The translations under genes and the position numbers were made by a program. A DNA stretch of 64,000 nucleotides. Source: an uncultured Nitrosospira sp. (GTDB taxonomy: Bacteria; Nitrospirota; Nitrospiria; Nitrospirales; Nitrospiraceae). Shown in pieces: positions 7,022 through 15,714 of the stretch. Below the pieces are notes generated by a model. It searched no databases. It saw only the letters and a program-made list of their open reading frames with translations, and had not been told where the DNA came from. The DNA lies in contig CAADGK010000016.1 of assembly GCA_900696515.1 (NCBI GenBank), positions 43,347 through 107,346 of the forward strand, given 5' to 3'. Position 1 is the stretch's first letter. Each line of letters starts with the position of its first letter.

Positions 7022-9160
7022 ATGAGCGATCATTCCTCTGATCAGCAAGATCCGATCGTCGAGACCCCGGCGAGCAGCGAAAAGCCGAGTCTGTTTTTGA
7101 ACCGAGAAATCAGCTGGATACAATTCAATCTGCGGGTCCTGGAGGAGGCGGAAAACAGGCGCCATCCTCTCTTGGAACGCATCAAGTTTCTGACCATTTT
7201 CTCCACGAATCTTGACGAGTTCTTTATGATTCGGGTATCGGGTCTGCGACGCCAAATAGTGGCGGTTACCGGCGGATCCACGCCGGACGGCATGACACCA
7301 TCCGAACAAATCCTGGTGATCAACCGGGAACTGGACGCCCACGCCAGACGATATACCCTATGCTGGAAGGAAGACATTCTGCCGGCCTTACAGGAGACAG
7401 GTATTCGTGTCCTACATTATTCGGAATTGGCGCCGGAAGAACGGAAAGCGATACAAGGGTACTTTCAACGTGAGATTTCTCCCGTACTCACTCCGCTAGC
7501 GTTTGATCCCACTCATCCTTTTCCGCATATCTCAAACCTGAGTTTCAATCTTGCGGTGCTGGTCAAACATCCTGAACGTGGTGATTGCTTCGCCCGCATC
7601 AAAGTGCCCGACGTGTTTCCCCGGCTTGTTCCAATTCCCACTGATGAAGATACGGCCCTCCAGCAGATGGGGTTGGGAAAGACGGGAAAGACGCAACGCT
7701 TTGTGTGGCTGGACGAGGTCATCGCAAACAACTTGACTGACTTGTTCCCCGGCCTGGACGTGGTTGCAGCCTACCCCTTCCGCGTGACGAGAGATGCGGA
7801 AGTCGCCATCGAGGAGGATGAAGCGTCGGACCTCATTGAGGCCATGGAAGAACAACTCGATCAACGGGATTTTACCTCGGCCGTTCGATTGGAACTGGAT
7901 GTATCCACTCCCGATCATATCCGCGAGATCTTGACACGAAACCTGCAGCTGCCGCCGTACCTGGTCTATACCAGCAACAGCCCGATCGGCATGTCGGGAC
8001 TGCGTGAACTGTACGCGCTTGAACGCCCGGACTTGAAGGATCCTCCGTTTGTGCCGTCTGTCCCGTCCTGCTTAGGCAAGTCGAACAGCATCCTGGCCGC
8101 GATTCGCGAACAGGATGTGCTCCTGTATCATCCCTACGACAGTTTCATGCCGGTCGTGGAGTTTCTGCGGGAAGCGGCCCACGATCCGGATGTCCTGGCC
8201 ATCAAACAGACGCTCTATCGCGTCAATCCCAAATCTCCCATCATCGATGCGTTGATGGAGGCCCGTGTCAACGGCAAGCAAGTGGCAGTACTGGTCGAAC
8301 TCAAGGCTCGATTCGACGAGGAAAATAATATCGAATGGGCACGGAAACTTGAAGATGAAGGGGTCCACGTGGTGTATGGCGTACGGGGGCTCAAGACGCA
8401 CGCGAAAGTGTGTCTCGTCGTGCGTCGTGAACAGGACGGAATCCGGCGCTATGTCCATCTCGGCACGGGAAACTATAATGTGATCACCAGTCGCATCTAT
8501 ACCGATGCAAGCTATTTCACATGCGATGAAGCCATCTGCGGTGATGTATCCGACCTCTTCAACTCCTTGACCGGATACTCCCGCAAGAACTCCTACTCCA
8601 AACTGCTCGTGGCGCCGACGATGCTGCGGCAGCAGATATTGTCCCGAATTGAACGTGAGGCGCGCCGCCACCGTCAGCATGGTGACGGGTATATCGCGTT
8701 CAAGATGAACTCCTTGGTCGATACGCAATGTATCCAAGCGCTCTATGACGCATCGCAAGCCGGTGTTAGGATCGACCTTCAAGTACGAGGTATTTGTTGC
8801 CTCCGTCCGGGGCTCCCGGGAATCAGCGAGTCCATCACCGTCACCTCGGTGGTCGGACGGTTTCTGGAACACGCACGGATCTATTACTTTCACAACGGTG
8901 GCCACAAGGACGTGTTGATGGGGAGCGCGGATCTGATGCCACGCAACCTGGATCACAGGGTGGAAGTCATTTTCCCTGTCGAGGATCCTCAGTGGCGCGA
9001 AGCCATTATCAACGAGATTCTCGCCGTCGGGCTACGGGACAACGTGCAGGCCAGACGACTGCTCCCTGACGGAACGTATGAGCGTCAGCAGCCGGCAGAC
9101 GGTGATCCGGTTGTGAATTCTCAAGACTGGTTATTGAATCACTGGAAGTCCCGATCATGA
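7022..9160 (+). CDS. ppk1: Polyphosphate kinase 1
   Basis: Makes inorganic polyphosphate from ATP through a phosphohistidine intermediate, at the membrane. 712 aa, the usual length. The N-domain begins NREISWIQFNLRVLEEAE and continues with LTIFSTNLDEFFMIRVSGLR. The catalytic region shows VVYGVRGLKTHAKVCLVV with the conserved histidine in THAK, and HLGTGNYN. A second phospholipase-D-like motif lies near LDHRVEVIFPV. Start chosen at ATG 7022 with GGGGAAAAG upstream. The gene is preceded by a four-unit Pho box, so polyphosphate synthesis appears to be part of the phosphate-starvation response. Confidence 0.97.
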   Translation: MSDHSSDQQDPIVETPASSEKPSLFLNREISWIQFNLRVLEEAENRRHPLLERIKFLTIFSTNLDEFFMIRVSGLRRQIVAVTGGSTPDGMTPSEQILVINRELDAHARRYTLCWKEDILPALQETGIRVLHYSELAPEERKAIQGYFQREISPVLTPLAFDPTHPFPHISNLSFNLAVLVKHPERGDCFARIKVPDVFPRLVPIPTDEDTALQQMGLGKTGKTQRFVWLDEVIANNLTDLFPGLDVVAAYPFRVTRDAEVAIEEDEASDLIEAMEEQLDQRDFTSAVRLELDVSTPDHIREILTRNLQLPPYLVYTSNSPIGMSGLRELYALERPDLKDPPFVPSVPSCLGKSNSILAAIREQDVLLYHPYDSFMPVVEFLREAAHDPDVLAIKQTLYRVNPKSPIIDALMEARVNGKQVAVLVELKARFDEENNIEWARKLEDEGVHVVYGVRGLKTHAKVCLVVRREQDGIRRYVHLGTGNYNVITSRIYTDASYFTCDEAICGDVSDLFNSLTGYSRKNSYSKLLVAPTMLRQQILSRIEREARRHRQHGDGYIAFKMNSLVDTQCIQALYDASQAGVRIDLQVRGICCLRPGLPGISESITVTSVVGRFLEHARIYYFHNGGHKDVLMGSADLMPRNLDHRVEVIFPVEDPQWREAIINEILAVGLRDNVQARRLLPDGTYERQQPADGDPVVNSQDWLLNHWKSRS

Positions 9161-9466
9161 CCGGCGCCGTCATGTATGGCAATGGCATTGCTTCCTCTGT
9201 TCCCAGCAGTCTGCAATCTCAACAACAGCGGTAGCCTGAAGAACACCTCGGAGCGGAACCCCTTCATAATCAGCCTCCTCGCACAGCATCGCCTCATCCT
9301 CCAAGAAAGTATTTTATCCGGCCTCGAGCCGGCGCATCGCTGTCCATCTGGCCCGGCAGCGTCATTGCTTACAATCTGACCGCTGTAACCGTGGCGAGCC
9401 GCACTCACCGATATGCATGCCTCGCATGAGCACACGTACACCCTTCGCTTATCCCAATCCGCGACT
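9161..9466. other. Gap between ppk and the phoX promoter
   Basis: No supported gene. Short frames on both strands lack convincing starts. Confidence 0.5.
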
Positions 9467-9521
9467 TTTAACAAGATCGTTACCTTCGGTTGATCACTCC
9501 GTAACTGAGCGATGTGAGAGT
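9467..9521 (+). promoter_or_regulatory. Pho box for phoX
   Basis: Units TTTAACA (9467-9473), CGTTACC (9478-9484), GTTGATC (9489-9495), CGTAACT (9500-9506), all 11 bp apart. The hexamer 9 bases later (GAGAGT, 9516-9521) is a poor -10, so this promoter may depend strongly on activator. Confidence 0.7.
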
Positions 9522-9581
9522 AGCCCCACGTTCTCGACGAGACAGGTATCCGTTGCTCTTTACCTAGAGGAGGAGGGTTCC

Positions 9582-11597
9582 ATGGCGATCATTGATGACG
9601 AAGGAGTCAGCAATCAGTCCGGGAATGAACATTTTCAAGAAGTCTTGGGCGCGCGGTTGTCTCGGCGCGGCTTCTTGACCGGGGGCTTCGCCACCGCGGC
9701 AGCTGTGTCGCTCGGCGGCGTGGAAGCGCTGTTAAAGGCTGTCCCAGCCTCGGCACAGGACACTGAGGAAGCCGACGATACGGAGGCAGGAATCGAGGGA
9801 CGCGGAGGGCGAAAGCCGCTGCTCGGATTCGAAAGTGTGCCGATCTCCTCCGCCGACGAGGTAGTGGTTCCCAAGGGCTACACAGCCGAAGTCTTGATCG
9901 CCTGGGGCGATCCGGTGTCGAACGGGCCGGCGTTCAAACAGGATGCGAGCAATACCGCTGCCGAACAAGCTCGCCAGTGGGGCATGCACAATGATGGGCT
10001 TGTCTATTTCCCGATCATCGGATCCCAACGCGGGCTGATCGTCCAGAACAATGAATATACCGATGACGGCCTGTTGTTTACGGACGGCGTGAGTAACTGG
10101 ACCCAAGAAAAGACCAACAAATCGCTCAATGCGCACGGTGTGTCCATTATTGAAGTCACCAAGCGGACGGGATTCCCGTGGGACTGGCGGCGGCGGCGCG
10201 GCAAGTGGGACGTTGTGCGGCCCTCTCCGTTCGCCCGTCGCATCACCGGCATGACACCGATCGAGATCGGCGGACCGGCAGCCAGCGATCCCCGATTCGT
10301 GACCAGCGAGGACCCGACAGGGACACGCGTACTGGGGACGCTCAACAACTGTGCCATGGGTTTCACGCCCTGGGGAACGTATCTCGCTTGCGAAGAAAAC
10401 TTCAACGGCTATTTCCGCAAAAACGGCGCGCAGACGGCGCTGGAAAAACGCTATGGTATTACGGCCGCCGGATTCGGCTACCTTTGGCACACGACGGACA
10501 AACGATTCCGTGTGGATGAGGAGCCGAACGAGCCGAATCGGTTTGGCTGGGTCGTGGAGATTGATCCGTTCCGCCCCCATTCGACGCCGGTGAAGCGGAC
10601 CGCACTTGGACGACTGAAACATGAAGGCGCCTGGGTGCAGGAAGCTCGAAACGGCAAGATCGTCGTGTATATGGGCGACGATGAGCGGAACGAATACATC
10701 TATCGCTATGTGTCCAATTTGCCGTGGAGACAAGCACGCGCGCAGGGAATCAACCCGCTTGACGACGGCATTCTCTACGTCGCGAAGTTCCACTCGGACG
10801 GTGGGGGCGAATGGCTCCCGCTGACCCCGGATAATCCCCGGTTGGCAGGTTGGTCGCTCAACGATATTCTCATCAACACGCGCGGCGCCGCGGACGCGGC
10901 GGGCGCCACGATGATGGACCGGCCCGAATGGATCGACACGTTCCCGCGGAATCTGACAGCCATCGCAACGTTGACGAACAATAATCGGCGCGGCTCGAAC
11001 CCTCCGTCGGTCAATAATCCCGACGGGTCCACCGCCACCGGATCGGCCCGTCCTCCTGTGGACGCGGCCAATCCTCGTGCCATCAACAACTACGGGCACA
11101 TCATCCGTTGGTATTACCGGCAGGACTGGACGGAGTCCACGTTTGGGTGGGATATCTTCGCCCTCGCCGGCGATCCGGCAAACCCGGCGCACGGTTCCAC
11201 GATCTTTGGAGACAAGTACGGGTCGCCGGACGGCATCTATGTCGATCCCAGCGGCTTGCTGTGGATTCAGACCGATGTGTCGACCTCAACAATCAATGCC
11301 GGGGCCTATGCAGGTTTCGGTAACAATGTCATGGTGGCGGCTCATCCGGAGACCAGAGAAACAAGGCGTTTCCTGGTCGGACCGAATCAATGCGAAGTTA
11401 CCGGTGTGTTCATGACGCCGGATCGGCGGACGATGTTCGTCGGCATTCAGCATCCTGGTGAGCGACCTGATGATCAACCGGGAGATCCACTCAATCCCAA
11501 ACAGTTCAGCTCCTGGCCAGACGGTCCGGCTGGCGGCCGGCCTCGGTCGTCCCTGATTGTCGTAACGAAGGATGATGGCGGGAGGATCGGGAGTTAA
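9582..11597 (+). CDS. phoX: Tat-exported PhoX-family alkaline phosphatase (DUF839)
   Basis: PhoX enzymes are Ca/Fe-dependent phosphomonoesterases exported folded by the Tat pathway. Start chosen at ATG 9582 because AGGAGGAGGG precedes it; the frame is open further upstream but would cross the Pho box. 671 aa. The Tat motif SRRGFLTGGF is near residue 28, followed by an alanine-rich hydrophobic region ending ASAQ. Conserved PhoX blocks are visible: NNEYTDDGLLF, then LNNCAMGFTPWGTYLACEEN with the cysteine expected to ligate iron, GRLKHEGAW, and DGIYVDPSGLLWIQTD. It scavenges phosphate from organic esters in the periplasm or outside. Confidence 0.92.
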   Translation: MAIIDDEGVSNQSGNEHFQEVLGARLSRRGFLTGGFATAAAVSLGGVEALLKAVPASAQDTEEADDTEAGIEGRGGRKPLLGFESVPISSADEVVVPKGYTAEVLIAWGDPVSNGPAFKQDASNTAAEQARQWGMHNDGLVYFPIIGSQRGLIVQNNEYTDDGLLFTDGVSNWTQEKTNKSLNAHGVSIIEVTKRTGFPWDWRRRRGKWDVVRPSPFARRITGMTPIEIGGPAASDPRFVTSEDPTGTRVLGTLNNCAMGFTPWGTYLACEENFNGYFRKNGAQTALEKRYGITAAGFGYLWHTTDKRFRVDEEPNEPNRFGWVVEIDPFRPHSTPVKRTALGRLKHEGAWVQEARNGKIVVYMGDDERNEYIYRYVSNLPWRQARAQGINPLDDGILYVAKFHSDGGGEWLPLTPDNPRLAGWSLNDILINTRGAADAAGATMMDRPEWIDTFPRNLTAIATLTNNNRRGSNPPSVNNPDGSTATGSARPPVDAANPRAINNYGHIIRWYYRQDWTESTFGWDIFALAGDPANPAHGSTIFGDKYGSPDGIYVDPSGLLWIQTDVSTSTINAGAYAGFGNNVMVAAHPETRETRRFLVGPNQCEVTGVFMTPDRRTMFVGIQHPGERPDDQPGDPLNPKQFSSWPDGPAGGRPRSSLIVVTKDDGGRIGS

Positions 11598-11740
11598 GGC
11601 ATGAGCCTTTCGCTCCACCTCCAATGTGCCGGCGGGGTCGTCGCCCTATGAGACGGCCCCGCAACCGGATGATGTACCGTGTCGGTAGTCAGCTGCCTGC
11701 AGCATCTCTCTGTGATCCCGCCTTGATCCCGCGCCGGAGA

Positions 11741-12058
11741 ATGTTGGTCAACAGTCTCTTCAAGTACGCAGAGGACATTCAAAGTCTGGCTGACGGGTAC
11801 GCCCTTCGATTTCTCCGCTCACAGGATCGGGATGAACAGGAAGAACTGATCGGAACCATTGCGGACTACATCATCTTCGAAAGTCGGAATGCCCCGCAAC
11901 TCACGTTTGAAATCGTCGGGGAATCGTCCGACAAGGCCTTTTGGTTGCAGATACGCGGGCTACAACCGGACTACACTGATGTCACCTCGGCATCGCGGAT
12001 CTCCGAGGCTGCCGTGCCTTCCGATGAGTGGCATCCTATAGGGCGCGTCCGTCCATAA
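11741..12058 (+). CDS. Hypothetical protein downstream of phoX
   Basis: 105 aa from ATG 11741 (MLVNSLFKYAEDIQSLADGY), with GGAG just upstream; an in-frame ATG at 11669 is an alternative. Composition is protein-like and acidic, with QDRDEQEELIGTIADYIIFESRN and LTFEIVGESSDKAFWLQIRG. No family recognised. It begins 143 bp after phoX on the same strand and could be transcribed with it. Confidence 0.55.
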   Translation: MLVNSLFKYAEDIQSLADGYALRFLRSQDRDEQEELIGTIADYIIFESRNAPQLTFEIVGESSDKAFWLQIRGLQPDYTDVTSASRISEAAVPSDEWHPIGRVRP

Positions 12059-12316
12059 CCGCCTGGCCGACGATCACTCAGTGGAGAGATCGTCCACACA
12101 ACAAAATCCTGTTCATTAATCGACGTACTTGGTCGACCCAGCCGTAGAGATCGGCAGCCACGGTTCGTGAGAATCGCTTGATCGATGACATCTCCGCAGC
12201 GATACACCGCATCTCAACTCATTGAGCTCCTCCAGCCATGATGCGCTCCCGGACTTTCATGCAGGCACAGCGAGCACAGTGCATGGACTCCTCTGTCAGG
12301 AACTATGGGACGTTGC

Positions 12317-12562
12317 TCACGCTCGACGGTGCCCCTTCTCCGAGAGAAGGGGCACGCGTAGGGAGAGCCAGGCACTGGCTTGGGAGGGCAGGTCGGCTCC
12401 CCCGTGGTAGAGAACGATCCGTCGTGAATGTGCGTCGTGTCGACGCTCCACGCGTACCGGACAAGATACGCGGAAGGGCGCATCAGGCTGAACCATCACA
12501 TGAGGACCGATCGTGTGCTGGGTGCGCTCAGCTGATTGCATTTCGTCGTGCAGTAGGAGCAT
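12317..12562 (-). CDS. Short ORF of unknown function behind a Pho box
   Basis: 81 codons from ATG 12562 (MLLLHDEMQSAERTQHTIGP), GGGAGA about 9 bases upstream. It is the first open frame after the minus-strand Pho box at 12600-12639. Its end coincides with a perfect 12-bp stem hairpin (12329-12355), so the transcript may instead be a short RNA of about 250 nt. The protein is rich in Arg and His and matches nothing I know. Confidence 0.35.
   Translation of the reverse strand: MLLLHDEMQSAERTQHTIGPHVMVQPDAPFRVSCPVRVERRHDAHSRRIVLYHGGADLPSQASAWLSLRVPLLSEKGHRRA
12329..12355. terminator. Perfect 12-bp stem, 3-nt loop hairpin
   Basis: GTGCCCCTTCTC and its exact complement are separated by CGA. There is no T run on either side, so termination is only possible, not shown. 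It lies at the end of the short minus-strand ORF. Confidence 0.4.
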
Positions 12563-12584
12563 GTCTCTAATCTCCCGGGGCGAA

Positions 12585-12639
12585 GTGATACAGCATAGAT
12601 GACAACGTTTGGTTACGGAACGTTTACATCCATGTAAAA
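12585..12639 (-). promoter_or_regulatory. Pho box and -10 with no known target gene
   Basis: Minus-strand units TTTTACA (12633-12639), TGTAAAC (12622-12628), CGTAACC (12611-12617), GTTGTCA (12600-12606), all 11 bp apart. A 9-bp spacer follows, then TATCAC (12585-12590). This is as good as the pstS site but points toward a region with no recognised gene. Confidence 0.7.
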
Positions 12640-12726
12640 CTTTCCAACATGATTTTGCTGAGGCAGTGTCACGCTTGACTCATCAAGAACTTTTCCTACG
12701 CTTAAACAATCCCGGCAACGGGTCTG

Positions 12727-12897
12727 CCGTTTCATTACGCTGTGGGGATGCTCGGCTTGGTGTCCGACACAACTAAAGGGACACCTCTAGGTTGCATTTG
12801 AGTTTTGATGATTCTGCCGTGCACAAGATTCCCTGCTGTGACTCGTGCGAGCCTTCCAGCGAGTAAACGATACGATTGGCAGGCAAATAAGAGGGTG
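12727..12897 (+). pseudogene. Remnant of an arsC gene
   Basis: The stretch aligns base by base with the 3' part of the intact arsC (about 15405-15580). Shared runs include TCATTACG then TGTG, GAGTTTTGATGAT, TGCACA and CTTCC.GCGAGTA. The remnant has lost coding ability: an in-frame TGA replaces the Trp-Ser part of HWSFDD, and one base is missing between CTGCC and GCACA. Similarity may extend weakly upstream to about 12670. It lies 340 bp before arsR. Confidence 0.8.
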
Positions 12898-13203
12898 GTT
12901 ACCAGCGGATGATCAGTTTCTGAATCTGGGCCAAGATCGACGCCTCACGGTGCCACTGAGTCCGAAGTTCGAGGATAATGCAGGCTAGAACCGGCTCAAC
13001 CTGCTCGCCTATAGTCCGCTCTGCACATTGATGCGGCTGCCGTTTCCCGTTTCCATCACAGCCGGAACGATTGTGCAACATGGACGACAGACCCTGCTTT
13101 GTTTACCGGGTGAGCCCCCCCGTGGAACCACCCGTCGCCTCCACACAACGTGCCCCCTGGGCACTGGGCCAAGTGTTTCCCGGGAATGGGTACTATCTGG
13201 GCC
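12898..13203. other. Gap between arsC remnant and arsR promoter
   Basis: A 60-codon minus-strand frame (12899-13081) has an amphipathic C-terminal part but no ribosome binding site. I do not call it a gene. Confidence 0.4.
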
Positions 13204-13238
13204 TTGACAACTTCCCATTAGTCCATTAGTCTGGACAT
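13204..13238 (+). promoter_or_regulatory. Predicted ars promoter/operator
   Basis: TTGACA (13204-13209) is a consensus -35. Downstream is a direct repeat CCATTAGT/CCATTAGT (13215-13230), placed where ArsR would compete with polymerase. The ATG of arsR follows 9 bp later, so the leader is very short. The -10 is not clear. Confidence 0.5.
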
Positions 13239-13616
13239 ATGGATACACAAGATGCCGTAGTGGCTTTCAGCGCGCTGTCGCAGGAGACCCGCCTGCGTGT
13301 ATTCCGCTTGCTGGTGGAATACGGGCAGGACGGGACACCGGCGGGAACATTGAGCGAGACGCTCGGCATTCCCCATAACACGCTGTCCTTTCATCTCTCG
13401 CAGATGAGCCATGCCAAGCTTGTCCTGTCCCAGCGCGAAGGCCGCTCCATTATCTACCGCGCGAATTTTGCATTCTTCACCGACCTCATCCGCTACATGG
13501 TGAAGGATTGTTGCCGCATGGAGTTCGCCAGCATCCGCGAGGATACAAAGCGCGGCTGTTCCGTCATCGAGATGCCCAGTTGTTGTCCGCCTAAACGAAA
13601 GGGGAAATCATCATGA
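13239..13616 (+). CDS. arsR: ArsR-family arsenic-responsive repressor
   Basis: 125 aa winged-helix metalloregulator: ALSQETRLRVFRLLVEYG, recognition helix in LGIPHNTLSFHLSQMSHA, wing in LSQREGRSIIYRA. The C-terminus holds cysteines (VKDCC, RGCSV, PSCCPP) like the C-terminal As(III) sites of the Acidithiobacillus-type ArsR rather than the CxCxxC site of the plasmid R773 type. Expected to repress its own operon until As(III) binds. The stop overlaps the next start by 4 bp. Confidence 0.93.
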   Translation: MDTQDAVVAFSALSQETRLRVFRLLVEYGQDGTPAGTLSETLGIPHNTLSFHLSQMSHAKLVLSQREGRSIIYRANFAFFTDLIRYMVKDCCRMEFASIREDTKRGCSVIEMPSCCPPKRKGKSS

Positions 13617-14086
13617 AACGTCTGCATATCCATATCGGCGTGGAAAATATCCAACAAGCCATCCCCTTCTATAGTGCCCTCTTTGGCGCTGCTCCGGTGA
13701 AGGCCAAAGCGGACTATGCGAAGTGGTTGCTTGATGACCCGCGCGTGAATTTTGCGATTTCGACCCGCCCCAGCAAGAAGGGCATCGACCATCTTGGGAT
13801 TCAGGTTGATGACAATGGCGAGCTGGATGAGGTGCGCGGACGGATAACACGCGCTGGCCTGCCCGCATTTGATGAAGGGGAAACCGTCTGCTGCTATGCC
13901 AAATCGGATAAAACGTGGGTGCAAGACCCGGCGGGTGTGGCATGGGAAACCTACCGGACAATGGAAGATGCCGAGATTTACGGGAAGAACCCCGTCATGA
14001 GTGGCAGTGCCTGCTGCACCCCGGAAACAAAAGGGACGCCCAATTGCTGTGAGCCGTCAGAACAAACCGCTGGGTGCTGTGGTTGA
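13613..14086 (+). CDS. arsI: ArsI/CadI-family glyoxalase-fold protein
   Basis: 157 aa vicinal-oxygen-chelate protein. It starts MKRLHIHIGVENIQQAIPFY and contains GIDHLGIQV and the diagnostic vicinal-thiol block ETVCCYAKSDKTWVQDPAG followed by WE. ArsI proteins cleave the carbon-arsenic bond of trivalent organoarsenicals; close relatives are annotated as cadmium-induced CadI. The C-terminal tail adds cysteine pairs (SACC, NCCEP, GCCG) that could bind arsenic. Which substrate it uses cannot be read from sequence. Confidence 0.85.
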   Translation: MKRLHIHIGVENIQQAIPFYSALFGAAPVKAKADYAKWLLDDPRVNFAISTRPSKKGIDHLGIQVDDNGELDEVRGRITRAGLPAFDEGETVCCYAKSDKTWVQDPAGVAWETYRTMEDAEIYGKNPVMSGSACCTPETKGTPNCCEPSEQTAGCCG

Positions 14087-14101
14087 TGCGGGAGACATGG
14101 T

Positions 14102-15181
14102 ATGGACACCGCGCTGGCACCAATTCTTCCCAAGCGCCTGAACCTCTTTGAACGCTACCTGACTATCTGGGTAGGGCTATGCATGGCGGCTGGGATTGTC
14201 CTCGGCCAATCAGCGCCGGAAGCAGTGCAGCTCCTGCGCAGCATGGAGTTTGGTGAGGGCAGCCACGTCAATTTCCCTCTCGCCGTCCTGATCTGGTTGA
14301 TGATTATTCCGATGATGATGAAGGTCGATTTTTCCGCCGTGCGCAATGTCGGCAAACGGCCACGCGGTTTGCTGGTCACGCTGTTTGTGAACTGGATTAT
14401 CAAACCGTTCTCGATGGCTTTCCTCGCCTGGCTGTTCTTCCGTTTCGTATTTTCAGCGTGGCTGTCCCACGCAGATGCCGACCAATATATCGCCGGGGCC
14501 ATTATTCTCGCGGCGGCTCCCTGCACGGCGATGGTATTTATGTGGAGCTATCTCACCGACGGCGACCCGGCGTATACGCTGGTGCAAGTGTCGGTGAATG
14601 ACCTTGTCATGCTGGTGCTGTTTGCGCCACTCGTGGCCTTTCTGGTGGGCGGCGCGTCATCGCTGCACGTGCCCTATGAAGTACTGCTCTATTCGGTGCT
14701 GGCCTTCATCGTGATTCCACTAACGATCGGCCTGTTGCTCCGGCAATGGTTTATCCGCAACCAGGGGCCAGTGTGGTTCGAACAGACTCTCCTTCCGCAT
14801 TTTGCCCCTGTCACGGTTCTCGCCCTGCTCATAACACTGGTGCTGATCTTTGCGTTTCAGGCCGACAATATCAGCGGCAAAGGGTGGCATGTGGCGTTGA
14901 TTGCCGTGCCGCTTCTCCTACAAGTGTATTTTAATGCGTCCCTGACCTATGGTCTCATGAAATGGGTGAACGTACCTTACGCCGTCGCCGCACCCGGCGC
15001 TCTCATCGGAGCCAGTAACTTCTTTGAACTCGCGGTCGCCACCGCCATCGCACTCTTCGGTGCGGAATCCGGTGCAGCCCTTGTCACTGTGGTCGGGGTG
15101 TTGGTGGAAGTACCGGTGATGCTATCAGTCTGCGCGGCCTGTAACCGGACACGGGATTGGTTTCCAGCAGAGGCGGCATGA
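14102..15181 (+). CDS. acr3: Arsenite efflux permease, ACR3 family
   Basis: 359 aa, about ten membrane segments. Conserved ACR3 motifs are seen: FPLAVLIWLMIIPMMMKVDF near residue 58, AAPCTAMVFMWSYLTDGDPAYTL with the essential cysteine near residue 140, and GASNFFELAVATAIALFG. Exports As(III) from the cytoplasm using the proton motive force. It starts 15 bp after arsI; the stop overlaps the arsC start. Confidence 0.95.
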   Translation: MDTALAPILPKRLNLFERYLTIWVGLCMAAGIVLGQSAPEAVQLLRSMEFGEGSHVNFPLAVLIWLMIIPMMMKVDFSAVRNVGKRPRGLLVTLFVNWIIKPFSMAFLAWLFFRFVFSAWLSHADADQYIAGAIILAAAPCTAMVFMWSYLTDGDPAYTLVQVSVNDLVMLVLFAPLVAFLVGGASSLHVPYEVLLYSVLAFIVIPLTIGLLLRQWFIRNQGPVWFEQTLLPHFAPVTVLALLITLVLIFAFQADNISGKGWHVALIAVPLLLQVYFNASLTYGLMKWVNVPYAVAAPGALIGASNFFELAVATAIALFGAESGAALVTVVGVLVEVPVMLSVCAACNRTRDWFPAEAA

Positions 15182-15666
15182 TGAAACACAGGGTGCTTTT
15201 TCTCTGTACGGGCAATTCTTGCCGCAGCCAAATGGCAGAAGGCTGGCTGCGCCACTTAGCAGGCGATAGGTTTGAGGCTCTGAGTGCTGGGACCAATCCG
15301 GTCGGGGTGAACCCGCAAGCCGTTGAGGTGATGCAGGAAGTGGGAATTGATATTTCTCACCAGCAGTCGAAGCACGTTGCAGAATTTCAGGGACGACGGC
15401 TTCACCATGTCATTACGGTGTGTGATCACGCCCAGGAATCCTGCCCAACCGAACCAAGAGGAGACGTCAGGCTACATTGGAGTTTTGATGATCCTGCCCA
15501 TGCACAGGGTTCCGTTCTTGAACGCGTGCAGATCTTCCGGCGAGTACGCGATGAGATCGGCAAGCAAATCCGGGAATGGTTGCGAGAGACTGACCGATTG
15601 CCGGAGCCCAGCTCAACGTCTACGCCGCACGCAACCTGTACACAGGAACGGGAAGCAAAGTCATAG
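15178..15666 (+). CDS. arsC: Arsenate reductase, low-molecular-weight phosphatase type
   Basis: 162 aa. The P-loop CTGNSCRS near residue 11 (CX5R) marks the LMW-PTP fold ArsC that is usually regenerated by thioredoxin. VITVCDHAQESCP supplies the second and third redox cysteines of that type. Reduces As(V) to As(III) for Acr3. The ATG at 15178 overlaps the acr3 stop; a second ATG follows directly. Its 3' part has a decayed copy at 12727-12897. Confidence 0.95.
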   Translation: MMKHRVLFLCTGNSCRSQMAEGWLRHLAGDRFEALSAGTNPVGVNPQAVEVMQEVGIDISHQQSKHVAEFQGRRLHHVITVCDHAQESCPTEPRGDVRLHWSFDDPAHAQGSVLERVQIFRRVRDEIGKQIREWLRETDRLPEPSSTSTPHATCTQEREAKS

Positions 15667-15714
15667 AAGGAGACGGGTGCGTGCTGTGGTTGTCATCAAA
15701 AACGACCGAACAAT

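Noticed and set aside
6603..7025. 140-codon plus-strand frame ending at the ppk start
   Set aside because: It runs over the ppk Pho box and -10, so the interval is better read as promoter and leader.
8072..8956. 294-codon open frame on the minus strand
   Set aside because: Fully antisense to the conserved ppk1 coding region; no ribosome binding site and no recognisable motif.
9732..11192. 486-codon open frame on the minus strand
   Set aside because: Antisense to phoX; Arg/Val-rich composition typical of a mirrored high-GC gene.
12214..12483. 89-codon minus-strand frame
   Set aside because: Overlaps the better-placed 81-codon frame, begins without a ribosome binding site and crosses the hairpin.
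12611..12650. Plus-strand reading of the Pho-like repeats near 12.6 kb as a promoter for the arsC remnant region
   Set aside because: On the plus strand the units fit less well and no -10 lies 9 bp downstream; the minus-strand reading fits the full layout.
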